NCBI GenBank assembly: GCA_016937575.1
Contig: JAFHKN010000002.1
Span: 806,001-870,000, forward strand
DNA: 64,000 bases
Direction: 5' to 3'
Origin: Roseomonas aeriglobus
GTDB taxonomy: Bacteria; Pseudomonadota; Alphaproteobacteria; Sphingomonadales; Sphingomonadaceae
Shown here in pieces: positions 33,022 through 40,071 of this stretch. A program made the translations under genes and the position numbers. The notes below the pieces were generated by a model. That model worked only from the letters and a program-made list of their open reading frames with translations. It was not told the origin of the DNA and searched no databases. Position 1 is the first letter of the stretch, and each line of letters starts with the position of its first letter.

Positions 33022-33037
33022 CGCCTAATTTTAGGCG
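33022..33037. promoter_or_regulatory. 16-bp palindrome just upstream of the HxlR gene
   Basis: CGCCTAATTTTAGGCG is a palindrome with 7-bp arms, ending 12 bp before the regulator ATG. It is a good candidate operator for autoregulation and perhaps for the divergent CC_3452 gene. Confidence 0.5.
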
Positions 33038-33049
33038 TAGGGTGCGGAA

Positions 33050-33526
33050 ATGGTGTCGAAAGTCCGAGAGCCACTGAGGGAATTGGCTGCGACGTGCAGC
33101 CTGCCCGCGGCGCTGGAAGCGATGGGGGAGCGCTGGGCGTTCCTGATCCTGCGCGCCGCGTTCAACGGCTATCATCATTTCGAGGAATTTCAGTCCGAGC
33201 TGGGGATTGCGCGCAACATCCTGGCCAATCGGCTGGCGCGGTTCGTCGACCACGGCATCCTCGAACGGCGGGCGATGGCCGACGATCGCCGCAAGATCGA
33301 ATATCGCCTGACCGACAAGGGACACGCGCTGCTGCCGACGATGGTCGCGCTGCGCCAATGGGGCGAACGCTGGGAAACGGGCAAGCCGGCCGATCCGGTT
33401 CTGGTCGATGCGCGAGACGGTCAGCCGATCCGTCCGGTACGGGTGCTGAGCCAGGACGGGCGCGAGCTGGAGAAGGAGGACCTGAAATGGGTGCTTCGCG
33501 CCGATCTGGAAAGCGACATCGGCTGA
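33050..33526 (+). CDS. HxlR-family transcriptional regulator
   Basis: 158 residues with the HxlR winged helix: CSLPAALEAMGERWAFLILRAAFNG, FEEFQSELGIARNILANRLARFVDHGILERR, and the wing YRLTDKGHALLP. The N-terminal Cys of HxlR sensors is present (ATCSLP). The effector and targets are unknown. A palindrome close upstream suggests self-control. Confidence 0.92.
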   Translation: MVSKVREPLRELAATCSLPAALEAMGERWAFLILRAAFNGYHHFEEFQSELGIARNILANRLARFVDHGILERRAMADDRRKIEYRLTDKGHALLPTMVALRQWGERWETGKPADPVLVDARDGQPIRPVRVLSQDGRELEKEDLKWVLRADLESDIG

Positions 33527-33634
33527 ACCCGGCCATTCGTTGGCGGGGCGGGGCAGGGCGCTCCTGTTCCCGTTCGCCCGGAGCCTGTTGGGCACCCACC
33601 AAAGTCTTACATTGATGGGACCCTGGCCGCAGGG

Positions 33635-33704
33635 CCGTTCGGCGATACGACCGTATGCCCTCTCGGCACGAAGAACGGTGCTTCGACACGCTCAGCCCGA
33701 ACGG
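33635..33704. repeat. Palindromic repeat related to the ggt insert
   Basis: One end starts CCGTTCGGCGATACG. The other contains TTCGACACGCTCAGCCCGAA, also found in the element inside ggt. It lies in the gap between the HxlR gene and the convergent permease gene. Confidence 0.65.
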
Positions 33705-33726
33705 TGTGTTGGTGGTATTGCGCGCC

Positions 33727-34503
33727 CTACACCATCAACCGCACACCCACGATCGCCAGGACCACCGCCAGCACCGGCGCCAACGCGCGGTCGGATACGC
33801 GCGTCGCGATCAGGCTGCCGATGATGATGCCCGGCACCGACCCGATCAGCAGCGACGCCAGCAACATCACGTCGACCGATCCCAGCATCCAATGTCCGAC
33901 CCCTGCGAGCAACGTCAGCGGTACGGCATGGGCGATGTCGGACCCGACCAGCCGATTGACCGGCAGGCCGGGATAGAGGAGCAGCAGCGCCGTCATTCCC
34001 AGCGCGCCGGCGCCGACCGACGTCAGCGACACCAGAACGCCCAGGATGGCGCCGACCACGATCGTCGCCCCGGCCACGCGATGCTCGCCCATCGGCGGGA
34101 AGCGGGCGATCCAGCGTGTGATCCGTCCGCGCAGGAGGGTGCCAACCGCCGACAGCAGCAACGTCACGCCCAGCAGGATGCTGACGACGTGACCGGTATC
34201 CGCCTGGCGGACGCCGGCGCGTTGCAGCAGGATCAGCGTGACGATCGTTGCCGGCAGGCTGCCGGTCGCCAGTCGTCGGACGACGCGCCAGTCGACCGTT
34301 CCGCGCCAGCCGTGCACCGCGGTGCCCACCGTCTTGGTCGCCGCGGCATAAAGCAGGTCGGTACCGACTGCGGTGACGGGATGAAAGCCGAAGGCCAGCA
34401 CGAGCAGCGGCGTCATCAGCGATCCGCCGCCGACCCCGGTCAGGCCGACGATCATGCCCACAGCGACGCCGGCAAGCGAATACAGCGGGTCGATCGCGGT
34501 CAT
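33727..34503 (-). CDS. TauE/SafE-family membrane permease
   Basis: 258 residues from ATG 34503, with about eight hydrophobic helices. The family start is visible: LYSLAGVAVGMIVGLTGVGGGSLMTPLLVLAFGFHPVTAVGTDLLYAAATKTVG, repeated in the second half as GAILGVLVSLTSVGAGALGMTALLLLYPG. Members export sulfite, sulfoacetate or related anions. The substrate cannot be read from sequence. Confidence 0.9.
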   Translation of the reverse strand: MTAIDPLYSLAGVAVGMIVGLTGVGGGSLMTPLLVLAFGFHPVTAVGTDLLYAAATKTVGTAVHGWRGTVDWRVVRRLATGSLPATIVTLILLQRAGVRQADTGHVVSILLGVTLLLSAVGTLLRGRITRWIARFPPMGEHRVAGATIVVGAILGVLVSLTSVGAGALGMTALLLLYPGLPVNRLVGSDIAHAVPLTLLAGVGHWMLGSVDVMLLASLLIGSVPGIIIGSLIATRVSDRALAPVLAVVLAIVGVRLMV

Positions 34504-34753
34504 GAGCGGCAGGTATCGGACATGACGCAGGTGTGGCGAAGCGTCGGAGGAGGCGCCAGACAGTTTTTGTTTGCCGGGCGGCGAAGGCGGCGGGTTCGGC
34601 CGTTCACTGTCTACGAACTGCCCGAGCCCTGTCCGCCAAACCGCTCGTGCTCCGGCGCCAGCCAAAGCCTTGGCCGACGCAGACCCTTGGCGGCCATGGC
34701 TCCGGCTCGCGCCCGAGCCCATCGTTTCCTTCGGGCGAGGGTAACCTTGGGGG

Positions 34754-34794
34754 AAAAAAGGGCGCCGACCGCGCGATACCGCGGCCAGCGCCCC
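34754..34794 (-). terminator. Intrinsic terminator of the TraB/GumN gene
   Basis: On the minus strand a long GC stem (GGGCGCTGGCCGCG with CGCGGTCGGCGCCC) is followed by TTTTTT. It lies about 35 bp after the stop of the leftward gene. The rest of the 324-bp gap from 34504 to 34827 holds no gene that I can see. Confidence 0.85.
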
Positions 34795-34827
34795 CGTCAT
34801 GTCCGCCGCGCAAATGCGGCGGTGGGA

Positions 34828-35727
34828 TCAATATTCGACCCGGACCGCCTTCAGCTTGTACGCACCCAGCTTGTCCTGCACACTGTCCTTGCCCGCCAGA
34901 TGGCCGGCGCCGACCGCGACGAACACGGTGCCCGGCTGCTTCATGCGCTCGGAGATCCACGTCGCCCATCGAGCGTTGCGGTCATACAGGATGGTCTTCG
35001 CGACCTCGGGCGAATCCTTCATGCTTTCGTTCAGCGTTTCCGCCAGCTTGTCCGGGGCGCCGGCGGCCCAGTCGCTGACCATCGTTTCCATCGTCTGGCC
35101 GATCTTGGGCATCTCGTCGACGGTGCTGCTCAGGAAATCGCTCTGCGCCTTGGGCGACAGTGAATCGAAGAAGCCGATCTGCTGTTCCGCCGTCTCCAGC
35201 CCGCTGACGGTCTTGCCGGCGGACTTGGCAGCGGCGGTCAGCGTCTTTTCCGCGCCGCTGTTGGGATCGTAACCCGCCTTCATCAGCGGGATCAGGCTGA
35301 GGTTCACCGCGGCGAACCACGGCTTGTAATTGTCGAACGCGGTCGCCGGCAGGCCGAGGTCGGTCATCGCCTTCACATATTTGCCGCGCGTCGGTTCGGG
35401 CAGGCTGGCGGTCAGCGTCGTACCGGCGGGCTGCGTCGCCTTCGACATCACGATCTGCTGCATCGTCGCCGCATTGGGCTCGACCATTTCGAGCACCAGT
35501 TCCTTCGACCCGTCGAACGCAGTCTTCACCGCTTCGTCGAACCAGCTGAGGCCGGGCTTCAGCACGTGGACCGTGCCGAACAGATAGATCGTCGTGTCCT
35601 CGTCCTTCATCACCCACAGCGCAGGATCGGCGTCCTTGGCGGCGGGGGCGGGGGCCTGCTGCGCGCAGGCGGGCAGCGCCAGGAACAGGGCTACGGCGGA
35701 GAGCGAAGTTTTCATCAAGCGGTTCAT
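34828..35727 (-). CDS. TraB/GumN-family protein
   Basis: 299 residues. An N-terminal lipoprotein-like signal (SAVALFLALPACAQQ) precedes the TraB/GumN core: LWVMKDEDTTIYLFGTVHVLKPGLSW, SKELVLEMVEP, SGLETAEQQIGFFDSL, ILYDRNARWATWISERMKQPGTVFVAVGAGHLAGKDSV. The paired GTVH and GAGHL motifs are typical of this putative metalloprotease-like fold. The physiological role in bacteria is not established. Confidence 0.9.
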   Translation of the reverse strand: MNRLMKTSLSAVALFLALPACAQQAPAPAAKDADPALWVMKDEDTTIYLFGTVHVLKPGLSWFDEAVKTAFDGSKELVLEMVEPNAATMQQIVMSKATQPAGTTLTASLPEPTRGKYVKAMTDLGLPATAFDNYKPWFAAVNLSLIPLMKAGYDPNSGAEKTLTAAAKSAGKTVSGLETAEQQIGFFDSLSPKAQSDFLSSTVDEMPKIGQTMETMVSDWAAGAPDKLAETLNESMKDSPEVAKTILYDRNARWATWISERMKQPGTVFVAVGAGHLAGKDSVQDKLGAYKLKAVRVEY

Positions 35728-35767
35728 GAACAGCGTCCTTCGTGTTGAAAAGGGAAAGTCGGGAAAT

Positions 35768-36217
35768 TCAGCGATATTTGCGCCACAGCCACACGCCGCC
35801 GGTTGCGACCAGCACCAGGGCGTAAAGGGCGACCGGATCGACCGGGCGGACCAGATCGGCGCGGGCGAGCACCCACCAGACCGGGCCGCCGATGCTCAGC
35901 GCGTAGAAGCCGGCGACCGCGCCGTCGCGGTAGGCCTCGCGCTCATGTTCGTCGACGACGCGTTCCCAGCGCCAGGAGATGATCGGCATCACCACGCCCC
36001 ACAGCAGCGCGAGAACGATCGCCAGCCACACCGGCAGCGGCCCGTTGAGCATCGCGTCGCTCAGATTATCACCCTTGCGATGCCCGCCGAGCGCCGTCAG
36101 CGCCAGCACCAGGCCGACCGCTCCGCCCAGCACGCCCGAAATCGCGAGCAACCGGTGGTTGGCGCGTTCCGATGCGCTCTTTTGTACCGTTCGCCGCTCA
36201 GTCATTGCCGTCACCAT
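35768..36217 (-). CDS. Four-helix membrane protein paired with an XRE regulator
   Basis: 149 residues with four hydrophobic stretches (LLAISGVLGGAVGLVLALTAL; WLAIVLALLWGVVMPII; AGFYALSIGGPVWWVLA; LYALVLVATGGVWLW). The start at ATG 36217 overlaps the end of the XRE gene; ATG 36205 is also possible. Small XRE regulators are often encoded with membrane proteins of this kind. The function is unknown. Confidence 0.75.
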   Translation of the reverse strand: MVTAMTERRTVQKSASERANHRLLAISGVLGGAVGLVLALTALGGHRKGDNLSDAMLNGPLPVWLAIVLALLWGVVMPIISWRWERVVDEHEREAYRDGAVAGFYALSIGGPVWWVLARADLVRPVDPVALYALVLVATGGVWLWRKYR

Positions 36218-36401
36218 CGTCGAACACCTCCTCGATCTTCATGTCGAACAGGCGACCGATCTTGAACGCGAGCGGCAGGGACGGGTCATACTTCCCCGTC
36301 TCGATCGCGTTGACCGCCTGGCGTGACACGTCGAGCCGCACGGCCAGGTCGGCCTGGCTCCAGTCGCGTTCGGCGCGCAGCACCTTGAGGCGATTCTTCA
36401 T
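36198..36401 (-). CDS. Short XRE-family HTH regulator
   Basis: 67 residues from ATG 36401. A single HTH fills the protein: RLKVLRAERDWSQADLAVRLDVSRQAVNAIETGKYDPSLPLAFKIGRLF, followed by the acidic tail typical of this short group (IEEVFDDGDG). It overlaps the membrane-protein gene and probably controls it. A perfect inverted repeat lies 57 bp upstream. Confidence 0.92.
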   Translation of the reverse strand: MKNRLKVLRAERDWSQADLAVRLDVSRQAVNAIETGKYDPSLPLAFKIGRLFDMKIEEVFDDGDGND

Positions 36402-36457
36402 CTCTACCTCCTGTTGCATGGCCCGTGATCTCCGTCACTCATTTTGTGTCACCGTCC

Positions 36458-36474
36458 CCTGACCCAATGTCAGG
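36458..36474. promoter_or_regulatory. Inverted repeat upstream of the XRE gene
   Basis: CCTGACCCAATGTCAGG has 6-bp arms with a 5-bp spacer. Further half-sites (CCTGACA at 36517 and TGTCAG near 36543) lie in the same gap before glyQ. Candidate operator for the XRE regulator. Confidence 0.45.
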
Positions 36475-36610
36475 TTTCCATGACTAAATGACAGCGAGTC
36501 GCGACTGTGTCAACAAGACCTGACAAAATGTTTTGTGTTCTTGTCAGTTTGGAGTTCCGTGGCGTTTGCCTTGCTTGACCCTCCGGCGCCCGTGCGGCAG
36601 TGCGGCAAAC

Positions 36611-37483
36611 GTGACTGACACCCAACCGCTCTCCTTCCAGCGCATGATCCTGACGCTGCACGACTATTGGTCGGCGCGGGGCTGCGTGATCCTGCAACCC
36701 TATGACATGCGCATGGGCGCGGGGACGTTTCACCCCGCGACGACGCTGAAGTCGCTGGGGCCCGATCCGTGGAAGGCGGCCTATGTCCAGCCGTGCCGCC
36801 GCCCGACCGATGGCCGCTACGGCGAGAACCCCAACCGGCTGCAGCATTATTACCAGTATCAGGTGATCCTGAAGCCGAGTCCGCCTGATCTGCAGGAGCT
36901 GTATCTGGGCAGCTTGGCGGCGATCGGCGTCGACATGGCGACCCATGACATCCGCTTCGTCGAGGATGATTGGGAATCACCGACGCTTGGGGCCTGGGGT
37001 CTGGGCTGGGAAGTCTGGTGCGACGGGATGGAAGTCACGCAGTTCACCTATTTCCAGCAGATGGGCGGCTTCGACTGTCTGCCGGTCGCGGGCGAGCTGA
37101 CCTACGGGCTCGAGCGCCTGGCGATGTACATCCAGGACAAGGACAACGTCTACGACCTGGCGTTCAACGACGACGGCGTGACGTACGGCGACGTGTTCCT
37201 GGAAAACGAGCGCCAGATGTCGACCTGGAACTTCGAGGTCGCCGAGACCGACGCGCTGTTCGACCTGTTCCGCAAGGCGGCGGCCGAGTGCGAGAACGCG
37301 CTTGCGCGCGGCCTGCCGATCCCGGCGTACGAACAGGCGATCGAGGCGAGCCACATCTTCAACCTGCTGAACGCGCGCGGCGTGATCTCGGTCGCTGAGC
37401 GGCAGGCCTACATCGGCCGCGTGCGCGACTTGGCGAAGGGCAGCTGCGCGGCGTGGATGGACAAGAACGGGTGGACGGCGTGA
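36611..37483 (+). CDS. glyQ: Glycyl-tRNA synthetase alpha subunit
   Basis: 290 residues from GTG 36611 ([19 protein letters not shown]), the normal length. Class II motifs are clear: [55 protein letters not shown], and [24 protein letters not shown]. It forms the catalytic alpha chain of the alpha2beta2 enzyme. glyS follows after a palindromic repeat. Confidence 0.97.
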   Translation: MTDTQPLSFQRMILTLHDYWSARGCVILQPYDMRMGAGTFHPATTLKSLGPDPWKAAYVQPCRRPTDGRYGENPNRLQHYYQYQVILKPSPPDLQELYLGSLAAIGVDMATHDIRFVEDDWESPTLGAWGLGWEVWCDGMEVTQFTYFQQMGGFDCLPVAGELTYGLERLAMYIQDKDNVYDLAFNDDGVTYGDVFLENERQMSTWNFEVAETDALFDLFRKAAAECENALARGLPIPAYEQAIEASHIFNLLNARGVISVAERQAYIGRVRDLAKGSCAAWMDKNGWTA

Positions 37484-37499
37484 TGATCCGATTTGGCAA

Positions 37500-37618
37500 T
37501 CCTCCCCTGCAAGGGGAGGTGGCGCGCGCCAGCGCGACGGAGGGGTGTAACCCTCTCCGGATAGCGCGACACCCCTCCGTCAGCCCTGCGGGCTGCCACC
37601 TCTCCTTGCAGGGGAGGA
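37500..37618. repeat. Palindromic repeat between glyQ and glyS (CCTCCCC family)
   Basis: Begins TCCTCCCCTGCAAGGGGAGG and ends CTCCTTGCAGGGGAGGA, with inner complementary arms around ACGGAGGGGTGT. It is the same length and layout as 25199-25317. It fills almost the whole glyQ-glyS gap and ends 7 bp before the glyS ATG, so it could affect glyS translation. Confidence 0.85.
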
Positions 37619-37625
37619 TGAGCTG

Positions 37626-39998
37626 ATGACCGATTTCCTTCTCGAACTCCGCTCGGAGGAAATCCCGGCGCGCATGCAGGGGCGTGCGCGCGAGGATCTG
37701 GCGAAGCTGTTCGAAGCTGAACTCGCGAAGGCGGATCAGTTTACCGGCCCGATAACGACCTATTCGACGCCGCGCCGGCTAGCGTTGATCGCGACAAACC
37801 TGCCTGACGCAACCGAAGCTCTGGACCTTGAAATCAAGGGGCCGCGAACTTCGGCACCTCCCGCGGCGCTCGATGGTTTTCTAAGAAAGAACGGCCTCAC
37901 TCGCGATGACCTGATTGAAAGCGATGGGGTGTGGTTCGCAACGATTAAGCGTCCGGGGCGGCCGATGCAGGAAGTCTTGGCCGAAGCGATCCCGGCGATC
38001 GTCCGCGCCTTCCCTTGGCCCAAGTCGATGCGCTGGGGTGCGGCGTCGGCCTCGACCGAGTCCCTGCGCTGGGTCCGCCCGCTGCAAGGCATCGTCGCGC
38101 TGTTCGGCAGCGACGTGATCGACTGCGAGGTCGCCGGCATCCGCAGCGGCGCCGCGACCGTCGGCCACCGTTTCCACCATCCGGGCGCGATCACGATCGG
38201 CTCGGCGGCGGATTACCTCGAGAAGCTGCGTGCGTGCCACGTCATCGTCGACCAGGCCGAACGCGCCGGCATCATCGCGATGGGCGCGACGATGCTGACC
38301 GCCAACGCCGGGCTCACGCTGATCCGCGACGAAGGGCTGCTGGAGGAGAACGCCGGCCTCACCGAATGGCCGGTGCCGCTGCTCGGCCGGTTCGACCCCG
38401 AATTCCTGAGCGTGCCGCCCGAAGTCATCCAGCTGACCGCGCGCGTGAACCAGAAGTATTTCGTGTGTAACGACGCCGACGGCAAGCTCGCCAACGCCTT
38501 CGTCTGCGTCGCCAACATCGATGCGACCGACGGCGGCGAGAAAATCGTCGAGGGCAACCGCAAGGTCCTCGCCGCCCGCCTGAGCGACGCGCGCTTCTTC
38601 TACGAAACGGACCTCGAGACGAAGCTCGAAGAGCTGACGCCGAAGCTGGAAAAGATCGTCTTCCACGAGAAGCTGGGCACGGTCGCCGACAAGGTCGACC
38701 GCGTCGCTAAGCTGGCGCGGTGGCTGGTCGAAGAGGGGATCGTAAAGCCCTCTCCCCTTCAGGGGAGAGGGTTGGGAGAGGGGGACACTGTCTCACCGAG
38801 CCCGTCGCCCGCCGCACCGCCCCGCTCCCCGACCAGTTCCGGGTCAACATCGCCCCACGATGTTGAGGTTGTGCCGGGGGCACAACCGACCCGGAACTCC
38901 CCTGAAGGGGAGAGGGAGCAGTTGGCCGACCTCGCCGAACGCGCCGCCCGCCTCGCCAAGGCCGACCTCGTCACCGGCATTGTCGGCGAATTCCCCGAAC
39001 TCCAGGGCCTGATGGGCGGCTATTACGCCGCCGCCCAGGGCGAAGACTCCCGCGTCGCCGCCGCGATCCGCGATCATTACAAGCCGGTCGGGCAGGGCGA
39101 CGCCGTGCCGACCGATCCGGTGACGGTGGCTGTCGCGCTGGCGGACAAGCTGGACAGCCTGTGCGCATTTTTTGCAATCGGCGAGTTTCCGACTGGATCG
39201 AAGGACCCATTTGCTCTTCGGCGCGCGGCGCTTGGCGTAATTAGGTTGTTGATTTTCAATCGATATCGGGCTTCGTTCTCCAAGATTGTCGACACCTGGA
39301 CGCTCGATTATCTGGCACGACGTGTAATAAATTTTGTCGGTGAAGATATAGCATTTCGAGAAATTCTTCGTGCTCGGGTTGACTCAGCTGCGCGTGATGA
39401 GTTGGCAAAGAAGTATGACGAATCTTCTGTCGACAGGCTTTTGACGGTCGCCGAGAATGAGCTTCAGGTGACTAGTAAGCTTGGTAGATACGTCGGCGAA
39501 TTCTTCGCCGACCGCCTGAAGGTCCAGCAGCGCGAAGCTGGCGTCCGCCACGACCTGATCGACGCGGTGTTCGCATTGGGCGGCGAGGACGACCTCGTCC
39601 GCCTGCTCGCCCGCGTGCACGCGCTGCAAGCCTTCGTCACGTCCGAGAACGGCAGGAATCTGCTCGCCGGCTATAAGCGCGCCGCGAACATCCTGAAGAA
39701 GGAAACGTTCGAACAGGGCGAGAACAAGTCGCTTTCCTACACGCCCGAACCGGCCGAAGAGGCTCTGCGTACCGCGCTCGATTCGGCCGAGCCGCGGGCG
39801 AAGGCGGCCGTGGCGGCGGAGGATTTCGAAGGGGCGATGGCGGCACTGGCGAGCTTGCGCGCACCGATCGACGCGTTCTTCGAGAGCGTCACGGTGAACG
39901 ATGCCGATCCGGACAAGCGCGCCGCCCGCCTGGGGCTGCTCGCCCGCATGCGCGATGCGGTGCATGCGGTGGCGGACTTCTCGAAAATCGAAGGTTGA
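37626..39998 (+). CDS. glyS: Glycyl-tRNA synthetase beta subunit, with an in-frame repeat insert
   Basis: 790 residues. The family body is intact from FLLELRSEEIPARMQGRAREDL through RTSAPPAALDGFLRKNGL, WPKSMRWG, NQKYFVCND, GFFAIGEF-like FFAIGEFPTGSKDPFALRRAALG, to the C-terminal anticodon-binding helices. About 60 extra residues (KPSPLQGRGLGEGDTVSPSPSP onward), encoded by a palindromic element, interrupt the segment between VAKLARWLVEE and LAERAARLAKADLV. The stretch at about 39165-39490 uses AT-rich codons unlike the rest, although the protein there is normal. Both features suggest a recombinant, repeat-bearing gene that still encodes the full enzyme. Confidence 0.95.
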   Translation: MTDFLLELRSEEIPARMQGRAREDLAKLFEAELAKADQFTGPITTYSTPRRLALIATNLPDATEALDLEIKGPRTSAPPAALDGFLRKNGLTRDDLIESDGVWFATIKRPGRPMQEVLAEAIPAIVRAFPWPKSMRWGAASASTESLRWVRPLQGIVALFGSDVIDCEVAGIRSGAATVGHRFHHPGAITIGSAADYLEKLRACHVIVDQAERAGIIAMGATMLTANAGLTLIRDEGLLEENAGLTEWPVPLLGRFDPEFLSVPPEVIQLTARVNQKYFVCNDADGKLANAFVCVANIDATDGGEKIVEGNRKVLAARLSDARFFYETDLETKLEELTPKLEKIVFHEKLGTVADKVDRVAKLARWLVEEGIVKPSPLQGRGLGEGDTVSPSPSPAAPPRSPTSSGSTSPHDVEVVPGAQPTRNSPEGEREQLADLAERAARLAKADLVTGIVGEFPELQGLMGGYYAAAQGEDSRVAAAIRDHYKPVGQGDAVPTDPVTVAVALADKLDSLCAFFAIGEFPTGSKDPFALRRAALGVIRLLIFNRYRASFSKIVDTWTLDYLARRVINFVGEDIAFREILRARVDSAARDELAKKYDESSVDRLLTVAENELQVTSKLGRYVGEFFADRLKVQQREAGVRHDLIDAVFALGGEDDLVRLLARVHALQAFVTSENGRNLLAGYKRAANILKKETFEQGENKSLSYTPEPAEEALRTALDSAEPRAKAAVAAEDFEGAMAALASLRAPIDAFFESVTVNDADPDKRAARLGLLARMRDAVHAVADFSKIEG
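38748..38916. repeat. 169-bp palindromic element inside glyS
   Basis: The terminal inverted repeats are CCCTCTCCCCTTCAGGGG and CCCCTGAAGGGGAGAGGG. Inner arms AGTTCCGGGTC and GACCCGGAACT, and small hairpins around CAACATCG and CGATGTTG, nest inside. There is no stop in the glyS frame. It is a different family from the repeats at 25199 and 37500. Confidence 0.85.
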
Positions 39999-40071
39999 GA
40001 CAGCCGCGCGCACGTCTCAACTTTCTCAACTTTCGCCGCAAGAGCGAACACGGACACGGGGAACAGCAACG

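Noticed and set aside
37626..39998. glyS as a pseudogene because of the repeat insertion
   Set aside because: The element has no stop in this frame and all family segments continue after it.
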